Shown: piece after piece, positions 24,196 through 35,088 of the stretch | Numbering within the stretch: the stretch's first letter is position 1 | Layout of the letters: each line of letters begins with the position of its first letter | Source of the DNA: Valencia hispanica | Lineage: Eukaryota > Chordata > Actinopteri > Cyprinodontiformes > Valenciidae | Reading direction: 5' to 3' | Length of the DNA: 64,000 nt | NCBI GenBank assembly: GCA_963556495.2 | Contig: OY747702.1 | Location: 1,064,001-1,128,000 of the forward strand | Notes under the pieces: model-generated | The model's input: the letters and a program-made list of their open reading frames with translations, nothing else | Database searches by the model: none | What the model was told of the DNA's origin: nothing | Program-made: the position numbers and the translations under genes

Positions 24196-24523
24196 ATTAT
24201 GGCTTTTGCTAAAGTACGCACAGATGAATATGTACATATACACACTCACCCTCATACTCACACAAACACCGGAAACTCCTGCTGTTTTTTAATGTTTTAT
24301 TTATTTATATCCACTCTGTTAATATATATTACTCGAATTTATATCTGTATTTTAGCATTTTTTAATCATCATTATGTTGGCATTACCCATGAACAACTTT
24401 TAGGAGTGTCATAACATTTATGGCGCCGTTAAATTTTTTAACTTTTAACTTGGTTTTTGTGTTGTCCTGCTCACTTCTACCTTAAATTGCCCTTCGGGAT
24501 AAATACAGTTGTTCTGAATCTCT
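24196..24523 (+). mobile_element. Short insertion with LINE-like 3' tail in L1 copy 2
   Basis: Compared with the first L1 copy, about 330 bp are added here. The segment ends ttgcccttcgggataaatac, a form seen at 3' ends of CR1/Rex1-like LINEs or their SINEs. No coding part is present and the flanking duplication is unclear. Confidence 0.35.
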
Positions 24524-24940
24524 GCTTGATATACATGTGTATGAAATCCTTATTAGAAATTGCTGTGGGTTTTTTTTCCTGATATTATGGACATGAAGAT
24601 GGAAAATGAAGGGGAAGGAATAAAGAAGATAAAGATAGGTAGGAAAAAAGTTAAGAGGCAGAGGCTAAGTTGAAGATACAAGAGAGGAAAGGGAATAAAG
24701 AAAACTCTAGAAAACATCCCAGTCCGTCTCCACACCCAGAGGCCGGCAAGGACAGGGAAAAAACAACAATAAAAAACAAATCAAACAATGCAAACCAAGA
24801 ACTACACAACTACAACCCAAAAATAGATATATAAATACAAAAACAGTGTCACTGAAAACCTCATGGTACCGATTTTTACAAGATTTAGTAAAGGTAACCC
24901 AAGCCCAAAATTGCGTCTGTAAACACCTGAATCCCCACAG

Positions 24941-24986
<46 letters not shown>
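24941..24986. repeat. (TG)n microsatellite
   Basis: About 46 bp of TG repeats with one interruption, inside the L1 3' UTR. The sister copy has only a short TG run at 16843-16852, so the array expanded after insertion. Confidence 0.9.
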
Positions 24987-24988
<2 letters not shown>

Positions 24989-26075
24989 TAGCATGCTGGT
25001 GCATCTAAGGGTTCTCCATACGAGTGTTGGGATCCATTTTCCATAAATAAACTGAATAGACTGGTGGACATCGGGGAGCCATTTTCCCCAGATGGACTGA
25101 GCAAACTGCATTTCCCAACTCTCATTTCAAAGCTTCGAAGTGCCTACTGCTGTCTGTGCATCCAGCTTGGGTTATATCTATGTATATCTATTTATGACGT
25201 CGACCAGCAAACTGTCAGGTCTGCAGTTGGGACACACAGTCTTAAAACCCTGTGCCAGGTCCTATCTCTCCTTTTTTGCTCAACTACAGACATATTTTGC
25301 TCTCCTCTTTGTGGACTGTACCTCCCTCTAAGCAAAGTAGGACTGAACCAGTTCATTCAACCTAATATTGTGTCTGGGCAGATAAATAGGGAAAATAGAG
25401 TTCTTAACGAGTTAAATCTCATTCATTGTTGGTTTAAAGTGTTTTTAGGCGCTGAACCCATTGCTTCCGTTAGCGTCGCCGCATGCATAAGTTTGTGAGC
25501 TGTATTATTTGCTGGGTTTTAAACTGGTTTTTATCCTGAGCGGATCCCACTTTCTTTCTCTCTCTTTTCCTCGTTCTAGTCTGTCTCTTGCTCTCTGATC
25601 ACCTGGTTGGCAGAGTCGGGCTCGATCCGACCTGCGTTAGCTGGTCTGTTAGCTGAAAGGTTAACTCCATTGTTCTTGGTCTGTTAGTTAAAGCTGTGGC
25701 CTTCCACGTGGACAGTTCACACCATGTGCTCTGCCCCATTTTAGCGAAAGCTAGTTTTATGGCACTTTGTCTCCTTACACTTCATGTGCTGTCCTTCATC
25801 TTAGCCCAGGGATAAGTTTATGGCCCCTGGCCCACAGGCCATCTCTTAATTGAGCCCCCTGGAGTGAACGATCAGCCACCTCCCTTTCTGAACAAAACTT
25901 CACCTCCCCTCCCCTGCTGAAAGGGGAGCCTTCGGTTTATCCCTGATCCCCTTGGTGTTAATTGTGTTGATTAATTTTCACATATTATTGGTTTTCTAAG
26001 ATCTGTAGTAGTTAGTTGCATACTTTAGAATACATTGGAATTATTGATTAAATATTTTGGCTGTATGGTTGATCT

Positions 26076-27645
26076 ACAGGTCTTTCTTAAAAAATTAGCA
26101 TATTGTGATAAAGTTCATTCTTTTCCATAATGTAATGATAAAAATAAAACTTTCATATATTTTAAATTCATTGCACACCAACTGAAAGATTTCAGGTCTT
26201 TTATTGTTTTAAAACTGATGATTTTGGCATACAGCTCATGAAAACCATAAAATTAGCATATCATGAAAAGGTTCTCTAAACGAGCTATTAACCTAATCAT
26301 CTGAATCAACTAATTAACTCTAAACACCTGCAAAAGATTCCTGAGGCTTTTAAAAACTCCCAGCCTGGTTCATTACTCAAAACTGCAATCATGGGTAAGA
26401 CTGCCGACCTGATTGCTGCCCAGAAGGCCATCATTGACACCCTCAAGCAAGAGGGTAAGACACAGAAAGAAATTTCTGAATGAATAGGCTGTTCCCAGAG
26501 TGCTGTATCAAGGCACCTCAGTGGGAAGTCTGTGGGAAGGAAAAAGTGTGGCAGAAAACACCGGACCCTGAGGAAGATTTTGGAGAAGGACCGATTCCAG
26601 ACCTTGGGGGGACCTGCGGAAGCAGTGGACTGAGTCTGGAGTAGAAACATCCAGAGCCACCGTGCACAGGCGTGTGCAGGAAATGGGCTACAGGTGCCGC
26701 ATTCCCCAGGTCAAGCCACTTTTGAACCAGAAACAGCAGCAGAAGCGCCTGACCTGGGCTACAGAGCAGCAGCACTGGACTGTTGCTCAGTGTTCCAAAG
26801 TACTTTTTTCGGATTAAGCAAATTTTGCATGTCATTCGGAAATCAAGGTGCCAGAGTCTGGAGGAAGACTGGGGAGAAAGAAATGCCAAAATGCCTTAAG
26901 TCCAGTGTCAAGTACCCACAGTCAGTGATGGTCTGGGGTGCCATGTCAGCTGCTGGTGTTGGTCCACTGTGTTTTATCAAGGGCAGGGTCAATGCAGCTA
27001 GCTATCAGGAGATTCTGGAGCAATTCATTCTTCCATCTGCTGAAAAGCTTTATGGAGATGAAGATTTCATTTTTCAGCACAACCTGGCACCTGCTCACAG
27101 TGCCAAAACCACTGGTAAATGGTTTACTGACCATGGCATTACTGTGCTCAATTGGCCTGCCAACTCTCCTGACCTGAACCCCATAGATAATCTGTGGGAT
27201 ATTGTGAAGAGGAAGTTGAGAGACGCAAGACTCAACACTCTGGATGATCTTAAGGCCGCTCTCGAAGCATCCTGGGCCTCCATAACACCTGAGCAGTGCC
27301 ACAGGCTGATTGCCTCCATGCCACGCCGCATTGAAGCAGTCATTTTTGCAAAAGGATTCCCGACCAAGTATTGAGTGCATAACTGAACATAAATATTTGA
27401 AGGTTGACTTTTCTCGTATTAAAAACACTTTTCTTTTATTGGTCGGATGAAATATGATAGTTTTTTGAGATAGGAATTTTGGGTTTTCATGAGCTGTATG
27501 CCAAAATCATCAGTTTTAAAACAATAAAAGACCTGAAATATTTCAGGTGTGCAATGAATCTAAAATATATGAAAGTTTAATTTTTATCATCACATTATGG
27601 AAAAGAATGAACTTTATCACAATAGGCTAATTTTCTGAGGACCTG
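26076..27645 (+). mobile_element. Tc1-like transposon with both terminal inverted repeats
   Basis: The left end starts CAGGTCTTTCTTAAAAAATT after TA (26074-26075). The right end is the inverse, CAGGTCCTCAGAAAATTAG, followed by TA (27646-27647). The inverted repeats run about 200 bp each and are highly similar, reaching the shared TTTTGGCATACAGCTCATG motif. The length of 1570 bp is normal for Tc1-like elements. The transposase inside is broken. Confidence 0.9.
26391..27374 (+). pseudogene. Tc1-like transposase pseudogene with lost catalytic residues
   Basis: The frame begins MGKTADLIAAQKAIIDTLKQ with the helix-turn-helix region, then meets a stop (ISE-stop-IGCSQSAVS) and frameshifts. The first catalytic Asp survives in FSD near 26813 but is followed at once by a stop. 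The last part (to 27374) is open and ends FAKGFPTKY. There the second Asp position reads QHNLAPAHS (Asn) and the Glu position reads NPIDNLW (Asp). Protein from this copy could not be active even if frames were continuous. Confidence 0.85.
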
Positions 27646-29899
27646 TATTTTCTGAATAAATTCCCCTTAGCTTAAAGAGAAGTTTTCTGTGATTACTTGG
27701 TGTGTGGGTCCAATTATTGTCCACGGTGTGTGATCTTATACTTTCAAGAAGAGACTGGATGTCTGCCTTCTAATACAGAAGTGGTGCCCCTAATATTAAT
27801 AGATTAAATTTGAACTTAATCAATAATTATATTAATATTAAATGATTGATCATATTTATTGACGGTTATGTAAACCAGACAAAAAAGTGTTCAATAGCTA
27901 GTGTGTGAAGAGCCGTCAATTTGCCTCCCAAGAATCGACGCAGACAGGAAGGAGATCGGAGCCATAGACTTCCAAAGGACCCCAAGAGCACAGGAGCCCT
28001 AGGCAGACTAACACCCCCAAGAGAGGAGCAGAGGAAAACTCTGGGGGAAGATCCAACAGCTACAATGCCAGGGTCCCGGGGAGCCGCAGGGATGAGCCCA
28101 AGGGCTCCGTCAGCAACTGGCTACACCAAGGCGGATTCAGCCATGGTCCTGGAGACCAGAGGCCCGAGGGAACCCCACCCCCCAATAGGAAACCAACCAG
28201 GGACTGAATACAGGGGCCCCCAGCAGCCACCGCCATGCTGTGGGGGCAACGCCCAGCCAAATGGTCAACATGCATCGCAGCCACCTTGGGCCAATCCCCA
28301 GAGCCGACATCCCAATACCCCCTCACACCAATAGCCCCAGAGGATGGATGACATACCCAGGGCAAGACCAGCCAACACCCAGACACCGAGCTCAACCAGC
28401 ATCTAAATCTCAATCCAGTACACCGCAGAGCACCAAGACCAAGCATCCAATCAATCAAACCCACCAATGAACAGAACAAGAATGAAAAATACAGGATAGG
28501 ATATCAAGCTATCCGACAACTACCACCAAATAATGCCCAAACCAGCCCCTCCCAAAGAGGAGTCCCTCCCAAATGGCGCCGAAAGGAGAACATCGCCCCA
28601 GCACACTGGCCGACCGATACCCCAGTCCACCCAGGACCAGCCAGCCAGGCACCAGGGATGAACCAGCATGCCCCCCGAGCACCCAGGCCTGGACACTGAC
28701 AGCTACTAACGCACTGGCTGCCAGAGACATCAGTCACTGGCAGGGAATGATGGAGCGGAAATAGACCCCTCATTTGGTGGGGGGCCTGAGATGCGCCTGG
28801 CGAAAAGGTAGCCCAAGACCCAACCTGACAGATGTACAGGAATACACAGACAGTCATACATTCCCTCCCTCTTACACACATACACTCTCACCTGCACACC
28901 AAGACGCACAAGAAAGGACGCTGTACACTCACTCAAACTCCCCATACACACTCTATACTCCCAGGTCCAAAGGATACTCCCAGGTCCAGGGATACTGATA
29001 CCTCACTGACTGATAAATCCATCTCCCATTTTGAAATAGGAATGGCTATTGATTCATCTAGTGTAGATAATGTTGTGTATATTTTAGACAGCAATTTGGG
29101 GGAGTTGAGATTGAAAAAATCTAAAACTCTTGCTGCCATTTGTAACTCGACTACATTGAGCCTAAATCTACCCTCTTGATCTGTAACTGTGTCTAATACT
29201 GTAAAATGAACTTTTTTATTTATTATTATTGCTACTCCCCTTTGTCTAGAGCTATAGAAAACAGATTAGGAAACTTTCAGATCATCTGCAGCTATGGTAG
29301 ATTTATGAGTTTCTTGTAATAAGACAACATCTGCCTTTAATCTTTTAAGGTGGTAAAAGATCTTAATTCTTTTCTCTTTAGTGCCAGCTCCATGAACATT
29401 CTATGTGACAAACCTTAGATTGGCCATAGTTTTGTGACTAAAGTTGCAAAGTGCATGTCACCATAGAAACAGATAAACACAAGTGCAGTCATAGTTAGTT
29501 CCTGTGGTTGACTGATTGAAAGTCCAGAAGCAGAGCTATAAGAAAGAGAAAAATAGAAGAAAGTCAGGGAGGTGTATGATATATGGTTATGTTATGAAAA
29601 AATTATCTGTGTGTGAGTGACAGAAGAAAAAAAAAGAGTGACATAGAAATTTGGTGATAGATATGGGAAGAGGAGGGAAAAAAAAGAGCTGATATCCTAG
29701 TGCAAAGCCCTGGCCCCATCAACATCAAACGGCGTAAACAACTTTACAGAGTTGTGCTTTCATTAAATTATAATTACCTGATAAAACAACTCTTATCTAA
29801 CCACAAATACATGACTCAGATTAACCTGTTATTGTTCCTATTAAAGCCACGGGGTGTACCGCTGATCCCTGAACAGCTGCCCATTAACATACAGTGTAT

Positions 29900-30275
29900 C
29901 TACCGCCACTGTAGCTCTGGTGCCTTCACTGATATATTTCTTCCTGATTGGGAATAAACCTCGACTTCTATCCAGGATCTCATTTGGATATTGATCATTA
30001 ACGCTGTGACTGGTTCCACGCAGGTCTCTGCTCCGGCCTCTGACCTGCTCTTTTTGCTTGTAGTGCTCGAATTTAGCAACAATTGGTCGCAGGCGACTGT
30101 TGTTGGGCCTCTTACCTCCGAGTCGTTAGACGCAATGGAAAATTGTGCTTTTCACCATGTTGCTTGAGAGTTTCAATTGATGTTGGAGAAATTCTCAGAC
30201 AGTTGTTTCAGCATCTTCCTCTGCCTGTTCTGGGATCCTCGAGAAAACAAGATTGTCCCACATGCTCCGGGCCTG
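29900..30275 (-). pseudogene. L1 ORF1 C-terminal remnant (copy 2)
   Basis: It matches 23040-23430 of the first copy: the end of the RRM and the C-terminal domain up to the SVKAPELQW-like region. Frames are broken. It shows the two extra bases (aaatatatc) that the first copy lacks, which is why I regard the first copy as frameshifted. Confidence 0.65.
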
Positions 30276-30436
30276 CCACTTTTTTTAAAATAACTGCACA
30301 GTACTTTGGTTTTTGTGATTGTGATTGTGTCTTTAATGTTGATAGTAAATGCTTCTATTATCTGTCACTATGCTGCTGTTACAGCAGAATTTCCCCCTTG
30401 TGGAACAAAAAAGGATTATTCTATTCTATTCTTTTA
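30276..30436 (+). mobile_element. LINE 3' tail with (ATTCT)n
   Basis: The end aatttcccccttgtggaac followed by aaaaaaggattattctattc is typical of fish CR1/Rex-like LINE 3' ends. Only about 160 bp are present. It directly follows the truncated L1. Confidence 0.5.
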
Positions 30437-30608
30437 GGGATGTAAGAAAATATTGATACGCCAATATATCGTGATATTTTTTGTCAAGATATTGTATCAA
30501 TATTCAAAAGCAATGTATAGATTTTTGGAGTAATGATGAATGTAATCATGATGATGCTGGGACAGTTTTTCTACAATTGAATTCAGTTTTGAAAATCACA
30601 ATATAACA
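30437..30608. other. Unassigned, degenerate repeat-like
   Basis: Contains tattgatacgccaatatatc and tattgtatcaatattc, which recall degenerate hAT-type repeats. No coding frame or boundary is supportable. Confidence 0.2.
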
Positions 30609-30859
30609 GATATCCTGTTTTCCAATTTGTCCTGGTCCAGAAGTAGCAAATCAGCTGCAGACCATCACATTACCACCAAAGTTTGACTGTCGGTATTATG
30701 CTCTTTTCCCAAAAGGCTGTTAGTCTTACAGTAGATTTAATGTAACACTTTGTCCAAGGTTTCAGTTTTCTCCTTTCAGTTCACAAAATATGTTTCCCAA
30801 ACGTCTTGGAGATCATTAAAATCAAACTGAGCCCCCAAAACAACAGTTTTTTGCTTATA
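30609..30859 (-). pseudogene. Tc1-like transposase relic, copy 1 of 2
   Basis: On the minus strand the block ttggtggtaatgtgatggtc followed by tgcagctgatttgctacttc corresponds to the GGGSVMVWGCFAASG region of Tc1-like transposases, preceded by a degraded part of the first catalytic block (atattttgtggactg). The same relic recurs at 36139-36393 in the same orientation with few differences. Confidence 0.6.
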
Positions 30860-30879
30860 CTCAAATATATTACTCAAAG

Positions 30880-30885
<6 letters not shown>

Positions 30886-30967
<82 letters not shown>
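30886..30967. repeat. (TA)n microsatellite
   Basis: About 82 bp of uninterrupted TA repeats, followed by a T-rich stretch. The short ORF of alternating Ile and Tyr here is a repeat artefact. Confidence 0.95.
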
Positions 30968-30969
<2 letters not shown>

Positions 30970-31080
30970 CTTTTTATTTTATTTTTTTCTCTTTTATTCA
31001 GTAACGGATATAATTGAAAATGTAGTGAAGTACAATACTTAGAAAAACATACTCAAGTAAAATTTAAATTACAGACTTTA

Positions 31081-31718
31081 TTTTTTATTTTGTTTTCTGT
31101 GGGTTTTATTTTTTGATGTTATGGACACGGAGACGGAAAATAAAGGGGAAGAAAGAAAGAAGATGAACAGAGGTAGGAAACAAAAAGTCAAGAGAGAGGG
31201 TGAATTTAAAATACAAGAGAGAAAGGGGAACAAAGAAAACACAGGAAAACATCGAAGTCTGCCTAGTTGTGTAGTAAAATTGGGACCCAGGCCACCACGG
31301 GATACCGGAGAAGGAAACCCTTCCTCACACCCCAGTGATGTGGCCATTCCCCAAGACCCTATATGAGTGGTAAAGTGATGGAGCGGGTGGATAGAGGTGT
31401 TCGGGGATGGGGAGGGAAGGACTAGGAGACAAAATGCCTTCCACGGGAGCCAGCTCCCCCACTGCCCCAATAGGCACCGCTGTTCACCAGGATCCACCAG
31501 GGGAGGGAGGCCTTGACACGCTCAACCCGGGGTCCACGGCCACAGCACCACAAAGCCCCACGGACCCCAAGGCAGTTCTCCCAGCCCCATCCCAGAAGGA
31601 GAGCTATACCCACCCTGACATTCACTCTACTATCAGAACACAAAAGACACTAGACAGCCAGGTTGAGTTTAGCTCCCCTCCACCCACACACCCCTCCCCC
31701 CGTCCAAGTGCCCTCGTA
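31081..31718 (-). mobile_element. L1 3' end fragment (same family as 16291-24060)
   Basis: The sequence from 31100 matches the L1 3' UTR near 16440-16640 (gatgttatggacacggagac, then the agagggt and gaaaacacagg blocks). On the minus strand it ends in aataaa-rich A-tracts exactly at the 15-bp duplication, as expected of a LINE poly(A) end. Tail formation is about 150 bp earlier than in the 16.3-kb copy. A short C-rich piece at 34031-34108 is probably its other end. Confidence 0.6.
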
Positions 31719-31719
31719 G

Positions 31720-32127
31720 GATTAATGCAGAACTACAGGCCAATCTCTAATCTTCCATCCATCAGTAAGATTATTGAAAAAGCTGTTTCAGCAGTTAAAT
31801 AGCTTCATAACAATGACAAACCGTTTTGATGTTTTTCAGTCTGGTTTCCGTGCTCACCACAGCACTGAGACTGTCCTCGTCAAAGTACTTAATGACATCC
31901 GCATAAATACAGACTGTGGAAGAACCACAGTGCTGTTCTGTTGGACCTCAGTGCAGCATTTGACACTGTTGATCATGATATTTTATTGGAACGACTGGAG
32001 AGCTGGGTCGGACTCTCTGGTACACTACTTGGCTGGTTCGAATCTTACCTAAAGAACAGGGACTTCTATGTTTGAATAGGAAACTTTTCATGAGAACGAA
32101 CAGAAATCACATGTGGGGTGCCCCAAT
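31720..32127 (+). pseudogene. L2-type (family B) reverse transcriptase fragment
   Basis: Frames give [50 protein letters not shown] and [17 protein letters not shown], the first half of an L2-type reverse transcriptase. A frameshift falls in the SAAFD motif and a stop in the following strand. It ends abruptly at GVPQ, before the active-site block, where a hAT-like fragment begins. Confidence 0.75.
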
Positions 32128-32129
32128 AG

Positions 32130-32245
32130 ACTACTTTAAAAATAAGGCGTGATCACCATTCTGTTGGGGCGATAAAAGCAGCGGGGGCTTGTGTATGCTC
32201 CTTTGTCCAAAGTGGGGAATGATAAAAAAAGTTTGAGAAACACTG
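32130..32245. repeat. hAT-like terminal fragment
   Basis: It ends agtttgagaaacactg, the inverse of the CAGTGTTTCTCAAACT terminus widespread in hAT-type repeats. It lies between two LINE families. No transposase is present. Confidence 0.45.
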
Positions 32246-32249
32246 CCTT

Positions 32250-33403
32250 AAGGCTTGACTACTGTAATTCTTTACTATCAGGTAGTCCACAAAATGCCAT
32301 TAAAAGCCTTCAGTTGATCCAAAATGCGTCAGCAAGAGTTCTGATGAATATTAAAAAGAGAGATCATATTTCTCCTGCTTTAGCTTCCCTTCATTGGCTC
32401 CCTGTTAAATCCAGAATAGAATTTAAGATCCTTCTTCTTACATACAAAGCCCTTAATAATCAAGCTCCATCATACATCAGAGATCTAATTGTTTCATATG
32501 TTCGCAACAGAGCACTTCGCTCTCAGACTGCAGGTTTACTTGTAATTCCTAGGATTTCTAAAAGTAGAATGGGAGGCAGATCTTTTAGTTATCAGGCTCC
32601 TCTCCTATTGAACCAGCTCCCAGCTTTAGTCCGTGAGGCAGACACTCTGTTTACTTTTAAGGCCAGGCTTAAAACTTTCCTTTTTGATAAAGCTTATAGT
32701 TAGAGTGGCTTAGGTCATCCTGAGCTAGCTCTGTAGTTATGCTGCTATAGGCTTAGACTGCTGGAGGACAGACTTACCAATTTTCTTCACTCTGCTACTT
32801 CCTTTTCTACTACTACTCTCCAGTTGCATTACAGTACATTCTGTTATTTCGACTGTTAACTTTGTGTTCTCTCAGTGTTTTTCTCTCCATAGAAGATATA
32901 CCTGGTCTGGTATCCTGCTTGGCTGCAATGCCCTGTTGGACGGGGGGCATCGACTGGGATGGTGCTCCCAGTGGCTGAACATCCACTGTTTCCTGTTATC
33001 AACTTTTTACTTTCTGTAACATAGAGAGTACTCTTATATTGGATCTTCTGTTCCTTCTGTGTCTCTGCTCTGTCTTCTCAAACCCCCAGACGGTCGTGGC
33101 AGATGGCCGCTCTTACTGAGCCTGGTTCTGTTGGAGGTTTCTTACTGTTAAAGGGGAGTTTTTCCTCTCCAACGTCGCTACATGCTTGCTCGGTATGAGG
33201 AATTGCTGTAGGATTGCTGTGGTTGGAAAGTCTGCCCAACCTCACGCCAATGACTGACGCAATCTGCTGGGATTCCTTAAATAGGAAACTTTTTAACTGA
33301 TTGGAATGTTTGTATAAATGTATTGAAATGACTTCTTGTTAAGTGCCTTGAGATGACATCTGTTGTGAATTGGCGCTATATAAATGAACTGAATTGAATT
33401 GAA
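32250..33403 (+). mobile_element. L2-type LINE 3' part (family A) with complete tail
   Basis: Starting LDYCNSLLSGSPQNAIK, the frame to 32703 encodes the whole C-terminal part (LQLIQNASARVL, LHWLPVKSRIEFKI, SFSYQAPLLLNQLP, FKARLKTFLFDKAYS). The 3' UTR ends ggcgctatataaatgaactg followed by (AATTG)n. The part 5' of the thumb is lost. This copy is the best reference in the window for the fragments at 3323, 50765 and 63037. Confidence 0.8.
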
Positions 33404-34030
33404 CAGCATCTTCACAGGTCTGCCTAAAAAGTCAATCAGACACCTGCAGCTGATCCAGAAAGCTGCCGCTCGCGTCCTCACTAGAACCAGGAAAGTAGAG
33501 CACATCACCCCAGTTCTAAAATCCTTACACTGGCTCCCTGTAGCTCAGAGAATAGACTTCAAAATTAACCTACTACTTTATAAATCATTCCATGGCTTAG
33601 CACCAAAATATGTTGAAGACCTGTTGTCACGGTACCAACCACCAAGACCACTCAGGTCCTCCAACTCTAGCCTACTAAACATCCCTAGACTCAGAACTAA
33701 ACATGGAGAAGCAGCTTTCAGTTTCTAGGCTCCCCTTATCTGGAACAGACTTCCTGACGAGTGTAGAGCTGCTGAAACTCTGAACTGCTTTAAATCGAGA
33801 CTAAAAATCAATCTGTTTAGAATTGCCTTCGAGTAAATGCTTGATGTCATATGTATGAAATGTGTTCATGCTCTCTTGCTTTTTTTGATCTTGCTCTTGC
33901 TTTATTGTGTATCATGTGTAATGTGTGTTTCTTTTATGTGTTTTTTTTAATCACCAAAGCATGTAAAGCACCTTGAATTACCCTGCTGTTGAAAGTGTGC
34001 TATACAAATAACATTGCCTTGCCTTGCCTA
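33404..34030 (+). mobile_element. L2-type LINE 3' part (family B)
   Basis: The frame from 33399 gives [34 protein letters not shown] and LRTKHGEAAFSF, then a stop where Y is expected, and the remaining FKSRLKINLFRIAFE-like end near 33830. The tail is tgctatacaaataacattgcc followed by (TTGCC)n. With 31720-32127 it may be one family B copy whose middle was replaced by family A sequence. Confidence 0.75.
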
Positions 34031-34159
34031 GGGGGAGAGAACCTGTTGCTAGATAGCAACAGCCTCCCCGCCAGCAAAGGAGGCCCCCAGCGCCTCACAT
34101 TACATATCAAATTACAGACTTTAAAAATGACTTTAAAAAGTACAATTTCACAAAAAAAA

Positions 34160-34373
34160 CTATAACAGGGAATGGCCAGTCCTCAGCCAGTTTTAGATGT
34201 GTCTCTGCTCCAACACAACTGATTCAAATGGTCCAACTACCTCCTCAGCATGTCAACGTTCTGCAGAGCCCTGCTAATAAACCCCCATTTGATTCAGGTG
34301 TCCTGAACCAGGGAAAGAACTAAAACATGCAGGAGACCGGCCCTTGAGGACCGGAATCGGGCACCCCTGACCT
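34160..34373. repeat. hAT-like MITE
   Basis: Contains ctgattcaaatggtccaac, catttgattcaggtgtcctg, aaaacatgcaggagaccgg and ends gggcacccctg, a well-known non-autonomous hAT-type pattern in fish with a CAGGGGTGC terminus. The left terminus is degraded. It sits inside the element ending at 34417. Confidence 0.55.
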
Positions 34374-34417
34374 ATAGTAACGCAAGTAAATGCAATTCGT
34401 TACTTTCCACCTCTGCC

Positions 34418-34920
34418 TCGAGGATTTGCAAACATGAGTCTTCCACACCACTGTGGAGGAATTTTGGCCCACTGTTCTTTAGAAAAACAAATCACCAACC
34501 ATGGAGGTTTTGGGGCAAGAACAGCCTATTTAATGTTTTACTTCAACACTTTGAGAAGGCCACTAGAATACGGTAGCCTTCATTTTGTCAACCAAAAGTG
34601 GACTTGCATTTATTGTTATTTCCTCTGTTCATTACAGTGTACATTAGTCACTTTCTCTCAGGCCCTCAGTTTAGATCCTCACTCAGCAGCTCTGCATTCT
34701 TCTGAAGAGTCTCCCCAAGTTCTCATACGAGTTATCACCTGCCCGGGAGAAAAAAGCCTGTGAGTTCTATACTTCAACAGATATTTTTTCTGTCTGCTGT
34801 CGATTTCATCAGTGCCAGTTGACTTGTGACCTTGATTTGTAGGTCTAGTCAGCTTTCCAATTCCCCTTATGTCACTTCCAATTTTTTTTCTGTTAGTCCT
34901 TTAAATTTGATACACCTGTT
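34418..34920. other. Unassigned sequence
   Basis: The beginning (ccaccactgtggaggaattt) resembles a high-copy vertebrate repeat, but I cannot name it. An ORF at 34434-34763 has no recognisable domain. No gene is supported. Confidence 0.3.
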
Positions 34921-35088
34921 GGGGCGTCACGTGGTCTAGTGGTTAGTGGAGCCCCCCTATCCACAGGGGCCTCAGTCCTCAGCATAGTCGTCCCAGGTAC
35001 GAGTCCTGTCCTTGTGGACTTTTACCACATATCTTGCTCCTTTCTATACTATCTACTGTCAAATAAAGGCCACTATGGCTACAAAACC
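34921..35088 (+). mobile_element. tRNA-headed SINE, copy 1
   Basis: The head ggggcgtcacgtggtctagt with ggttag is an A-box-like start; ggtacgagtcc near 34995 is the B-box. The tail contains ctactgtcaaataaaggcca, shared with the copy at 49548. SINEs are transcribed by RNA polymerase III and moved by a partner LINE; the partner is not identified. The right end abuts the Kolobok-like TTAA. Confidence 0.7.

Larger units (their letters stand above)
25029..27885. mobile_element. Unclassified insertion in L1, candidate solo LTR, carrying a Tc1 element
   Basis: AGTGTT occurs at 25023-25028 and 27886-27891, and the L1 homology ends and resumes exactly there. Without the Tc1 inside it (26076-27645) the insertion is about 1.3 kb. 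It has no clear coding frame. An aataaa signal near 27653 followed by a T-rich stretch would fit an LTR, but clean TG/CA ends are not visible, so the class is uncertain. Confidence 0.4.
24100..30275 (-). mobile_element. Second copy of the same L1, split and internally deleted
   Basis: Segment 24100-25028 matches the 3' UTR end of the L1 at 16291-16890, and 27886-30275 matches 16886-19620 and then 22370-23430. The two parts are separated by an insertion flanked by AGTGTT. Near 29165 the copy jumps from sequence equivalent to 19620 to sequence equivalent to 22370, losing the whole reverse transcriptase. The 5' end is truncated inside ORF1 at 30275, where an unrelated LINE tail begins. Confidence 0.75.
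30985..34417 (-). mobile_element. Non-autonomous DNA element, split by a LINE composite
   Basis: The right end TTTCCACCTCTGCC (34404-34417) is the inverse of the terminus at 3208. The bodies on each side (acatactcaagtaaaattt at about 31050; gtacaatttcac and agtaacgcaagtaaatgc on the right) match known arrangements of this fish repeat. A 15-bp duplication, AAATTACAGACTTTA, at 31066-31080 and 34109-34123 brackets 3 kb of LINE sequence inserted in it. A hAT-like MITE is nested at 34160-34373. The left terminus is lost. Confidence 0.55.

Noticed and set aside
30806..31042. 78-codon ORF with alternating Ile and Tyr
   Set aside because: Artefact of the (TA)n microsatellite.
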